Shown here: piece by piece, positions 62,536-64,000 of the stretch
Numbering within the stretch: the first letter of the stretch is position 1
How the letters are laid out: every line of letters begins with the position of its first letter
DNA from: Euonymus europaeus
Lineage: Eukaryota > Streptophyta > Magnoliopsida > Celastrales > Celastraceae
DNA length: 64,000 nucleotides
Direction: 5' to 3'
Assembly (NCBI GenBank): GCA_963580455.1
Contig: OY756960.1
Span: 9,610,001-9,674,000, forward strand
The notes under the pieces: generated by a model
Told to the model about the DNA's origin: nothing
Database searches by the model: none
What the model saw: the letters and a program-made list of their open reading frames with translations, nothing else
Translations under genes and position numbers: made by a program

Positions 62536-64000
62536 GTGTACACTTTTTATTGTTCTTCTATGTCAAATTTTACGAGTATAAGCTTCCTAGATTATCTCGA
62601 TGCCAAAAAACCACCTTTCTTCGACAAATGGACAAAAACCGATAAAAGCTCCACCATAAATAGAGTTGAGCAACTTCGGACCATCAAAGTTGCTCGGTGT
62701 ATACATTTTATTGTTCTTCTATGTTTCAAATTTTATGGTATAAGCTTCCTAGATTATTTCGACGCCAAAAAACCAACTTTCTTTGACAAATGGAGAAAAT
62801 CCGTTTTAAGCTCCACCATCGATAGAGTTGAGCAAGTTTGGACCATCAAAGTTGCTCGGTGTACACATTTTATTATTCTTTTATGTCAAATTTTACGAGT
62901 ATAACTTCCTAGATTATTTCGATGCCAAAACACCTACTTTCTATGCTAAATAGACAAAAACCGTTAAAAGCTCCTCCATGGATAGAGTTGAGCAACTTCG
63001 GACCATCAAAGTTGCTCGGTGTACACTTTTTATTGTTCTTCTATGTCAAATTTTACGTGTATAAGCTTCCTAGATTATTTCGATGCCAAAAAACCAACTT
63101 TCTTTGACAAATGGAGAAAAACCGTTAAAAGCTCCACCATAGATAGAGTTGAGCAACTTCGGACCATCGAAGTTGCTCGGTGTACACATTTTATTGTTAT
63201 TTTATGTCAAATTTTACGAGTATAACTTCCTAGATTATTTCGATGCCAAAACACCAACTTTCTATGCCAAATGGATAAAAACCGTTAAAAGCTCCTCCAT
63301 AGATAGAGTTGAGCAACTTCGGACCATCAAAGTTGCTCGGTGTACACTTTTTATTGTTCTTCTTTGTCAAATTTTATGTGTATAAGCTTCCTAGATTAGT
63401 TCGATGCCAAAACACCTCATATCTATGCCAAATGGACAAAAACCGTTAAAAGATCCTCCATAGATAGAGTTGAGTAAATTCGGACCATGAAAGTCGCTCG
63501 GTGTACACTTTTTATTGTTCTTTTATGTCAAATTTTACGAGCATAACTTCCTAGATTATTTCGATTCCAAAACTCCAACTTTCTATGACAAATGGACAAA
63601 AACCTTTAAAGCTCCTCCATAGATAGAGTTGAGCAACTTCGGACCATCAATGTTGCTCGGTGTACACTTTTTATTGTTTTCTATGTCAAATTTTACGAGT
63701 ATAACTCTCTAGATTTTTTCGATTCCAAAACACCAACTTTCTATGCGAAATGGACAAAAACAGTTAAAAGCTCCTCCATAGATAGAGTTCACCAAATTCG
63801 GACCATGAAAGTTGCTCGGTGTACACTTTTTATTGTTCTTCTATGTCAAAATTTTACGAGTATAAGCTTCGTAGATTATTTCGATGCCAAAACACTACAT
63901 ATCTATGCCAAACGGACAAAAACCGTTAAAAGCTCCTCCATAGATAGAGTTGAGCCACTTCGGACCATGAAAGTTGCTCAGTGTACACTTTTTATTGTTC
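62536..64000 (+). repeat. Terminal HOR, version beta, copy 2 (runs off window end)
   Basis: The beta marks return 2,730 bp after beta copy 1: CCAAAACTCCAAC (63,568), AAACCTTTAAAGC, ATAACTCTCTAG (63,704), GAGTTCACCAAATTC (63,787), TCAAAATTTTACG (63,848). The array continues beyond the window with the start of another C-type monomer. Confidence 0.85.

Larger units (their letters stand above)
12110..64000 (+). repeat. Right satellite array, mixed 159/160/161-bp monomers, forward orientation
   Basis: About 324 tandem monomers of the same family as the left array but in opposite orientation. Length variation comes mainly from two one-base deletions: TATAAGCTTCC versus TATAACTTCC (which also destroys the HindIII site) and CCGTTAAAAGC versus CCGTTAAAGC. 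Monomers with neither are 161 bp, with one 160 bp, with both 159 bp. At least a dozen classes (A-L in the summary) are distinguished by fixed variants and are arranged in higher-order repeats that change along the array. Every stretch longer than 300 bp in this half is satellite; I see no gene, transposon or unique spacer in it. Confidence 0.97.

Noticed and set aside
41..63385. Nearly 200 open frames of 60-100 codons, often similar to one another, on the minus strand left of the gap and the plus strand right of it
   Set aside because: They recur in step with the monomer and follow satellite orientation. Many start at GTG within GTGTACAC, several frames are open over the same DNA, and related stretches appear in shifted frames because 160 and 161 are not multiples of three. 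No ribosome-binding, intron or conserved-domain signal is seen.
1..64000. CRISPR array
   Set aside because: Repeats are contiguous 159-161-bp monomers without spacers, diverged among themselves, and with no cas genes.
1..64000. Telomeric repeats, tRNA, rRNA or retroelement fragments
   Set aside because: No TTTAGGG-type tracts, no tRNA-like cloverleaf outside the monomer dyad, and no sequence departing from the satellite consensus for more than about 100 bp (only 18,361-18,480).

Overview
The window is one uninterrupted satellite-DNA field with a single assembly gap. From end to end it is a head-to-tail tandem array of one AT-rich monomer family of 159-161 bp, roughly 74 monomers left of the gap and about 324 right of it. 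I see no gene, RNA gene, transposon or unique sequence. The short open frames of about 66-130 codons repeat once per monomer or so, in step with the satellite. They are frame shadows of the repeat, so none is annotated as a CDS. Monomer length, higher-order repeat (HOR) structure and array size fit a eukaryotic chromosome, most likely a flowering-plant centromeric or pericentromeric (possibly subtelomeric) array. I do not recognise the monomer well enough to name a species. Traces of a ~40-bp sub-periodicity recall the carrot satellite Cent-Dc (159 bp, built of ~40-bp units), but that is only a lead.

Layout. (1) 1-11,909: array on the minus strand (plus is defined here by the orientation of the larger array), almost strictly 161 bp per monomer, with several multi-monomer duplications at offsets that are multiples of 161. 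(2) 11,910-12,109: exactly 200 N. (3) 12,110-64,000: array in the opposite orientation, with mixed 159/160/161-bp monomers and several diverged classes. Within it: 12.1-20.2 kb is a mosaic with duplicated blocks and one scrambled monomer at about 18.36-18.48 kb; 20.25-30.5 kb is a tandem duplication of a 4.8-kb, 30-monomer unit whose second copy has four extra monomers and one conversion-like patch; 30.5-39.8 kb is a mosaic with dimer and 9-mer duplications; 39.9-45.9 kb is a clean 8-monomer, 1,282-bp HOR in more than four copies; 47.0-56.8 kb is a 12-monomer, 1,922-bp HOR in which one 159-bp monomer is present 1, 2, 3, 1 and 1 times in successive copies; 57.2-58.2 kb is a duplicated trimer; 58.4-64.0 kb is two HOR versions that alternate (alpha-beta-alpha-beta).

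Class names used below for the right array, by diagnostic bases: A (HindIII site followed by CGTAG, CACTACATATC), B (no HindIII site, GATTCC, CTATGACAAATGG), C (TTATCTCGATGCC, CACCTTTCTTCGAC, CATAAATAG), D (TTTTATAGTATAAG, TTCTTTGACAAATGGAG), E (TTGTTATTTTATG, AAATGGATAAAAGCC), F (TTAGTTCG, CACCTCATATC, AAAGTCGCTC), G (GAGCATAACTTCC), H (TAGATTTTTTCGATTCC), I (TTATTACGATTCT), J (GATTCC with GCCAAATGGATAAA), K (A-like with AACAGACAAAAACC), L (ATGTGTATAAGATTCC).

Nothing here works as a gene system. The biology is array evolution (unequal exchange, conversion, HOR expansion) and a conserved 28-bp dyad present in most monomers. All similarities were judged by eye, with no alignment or database search.
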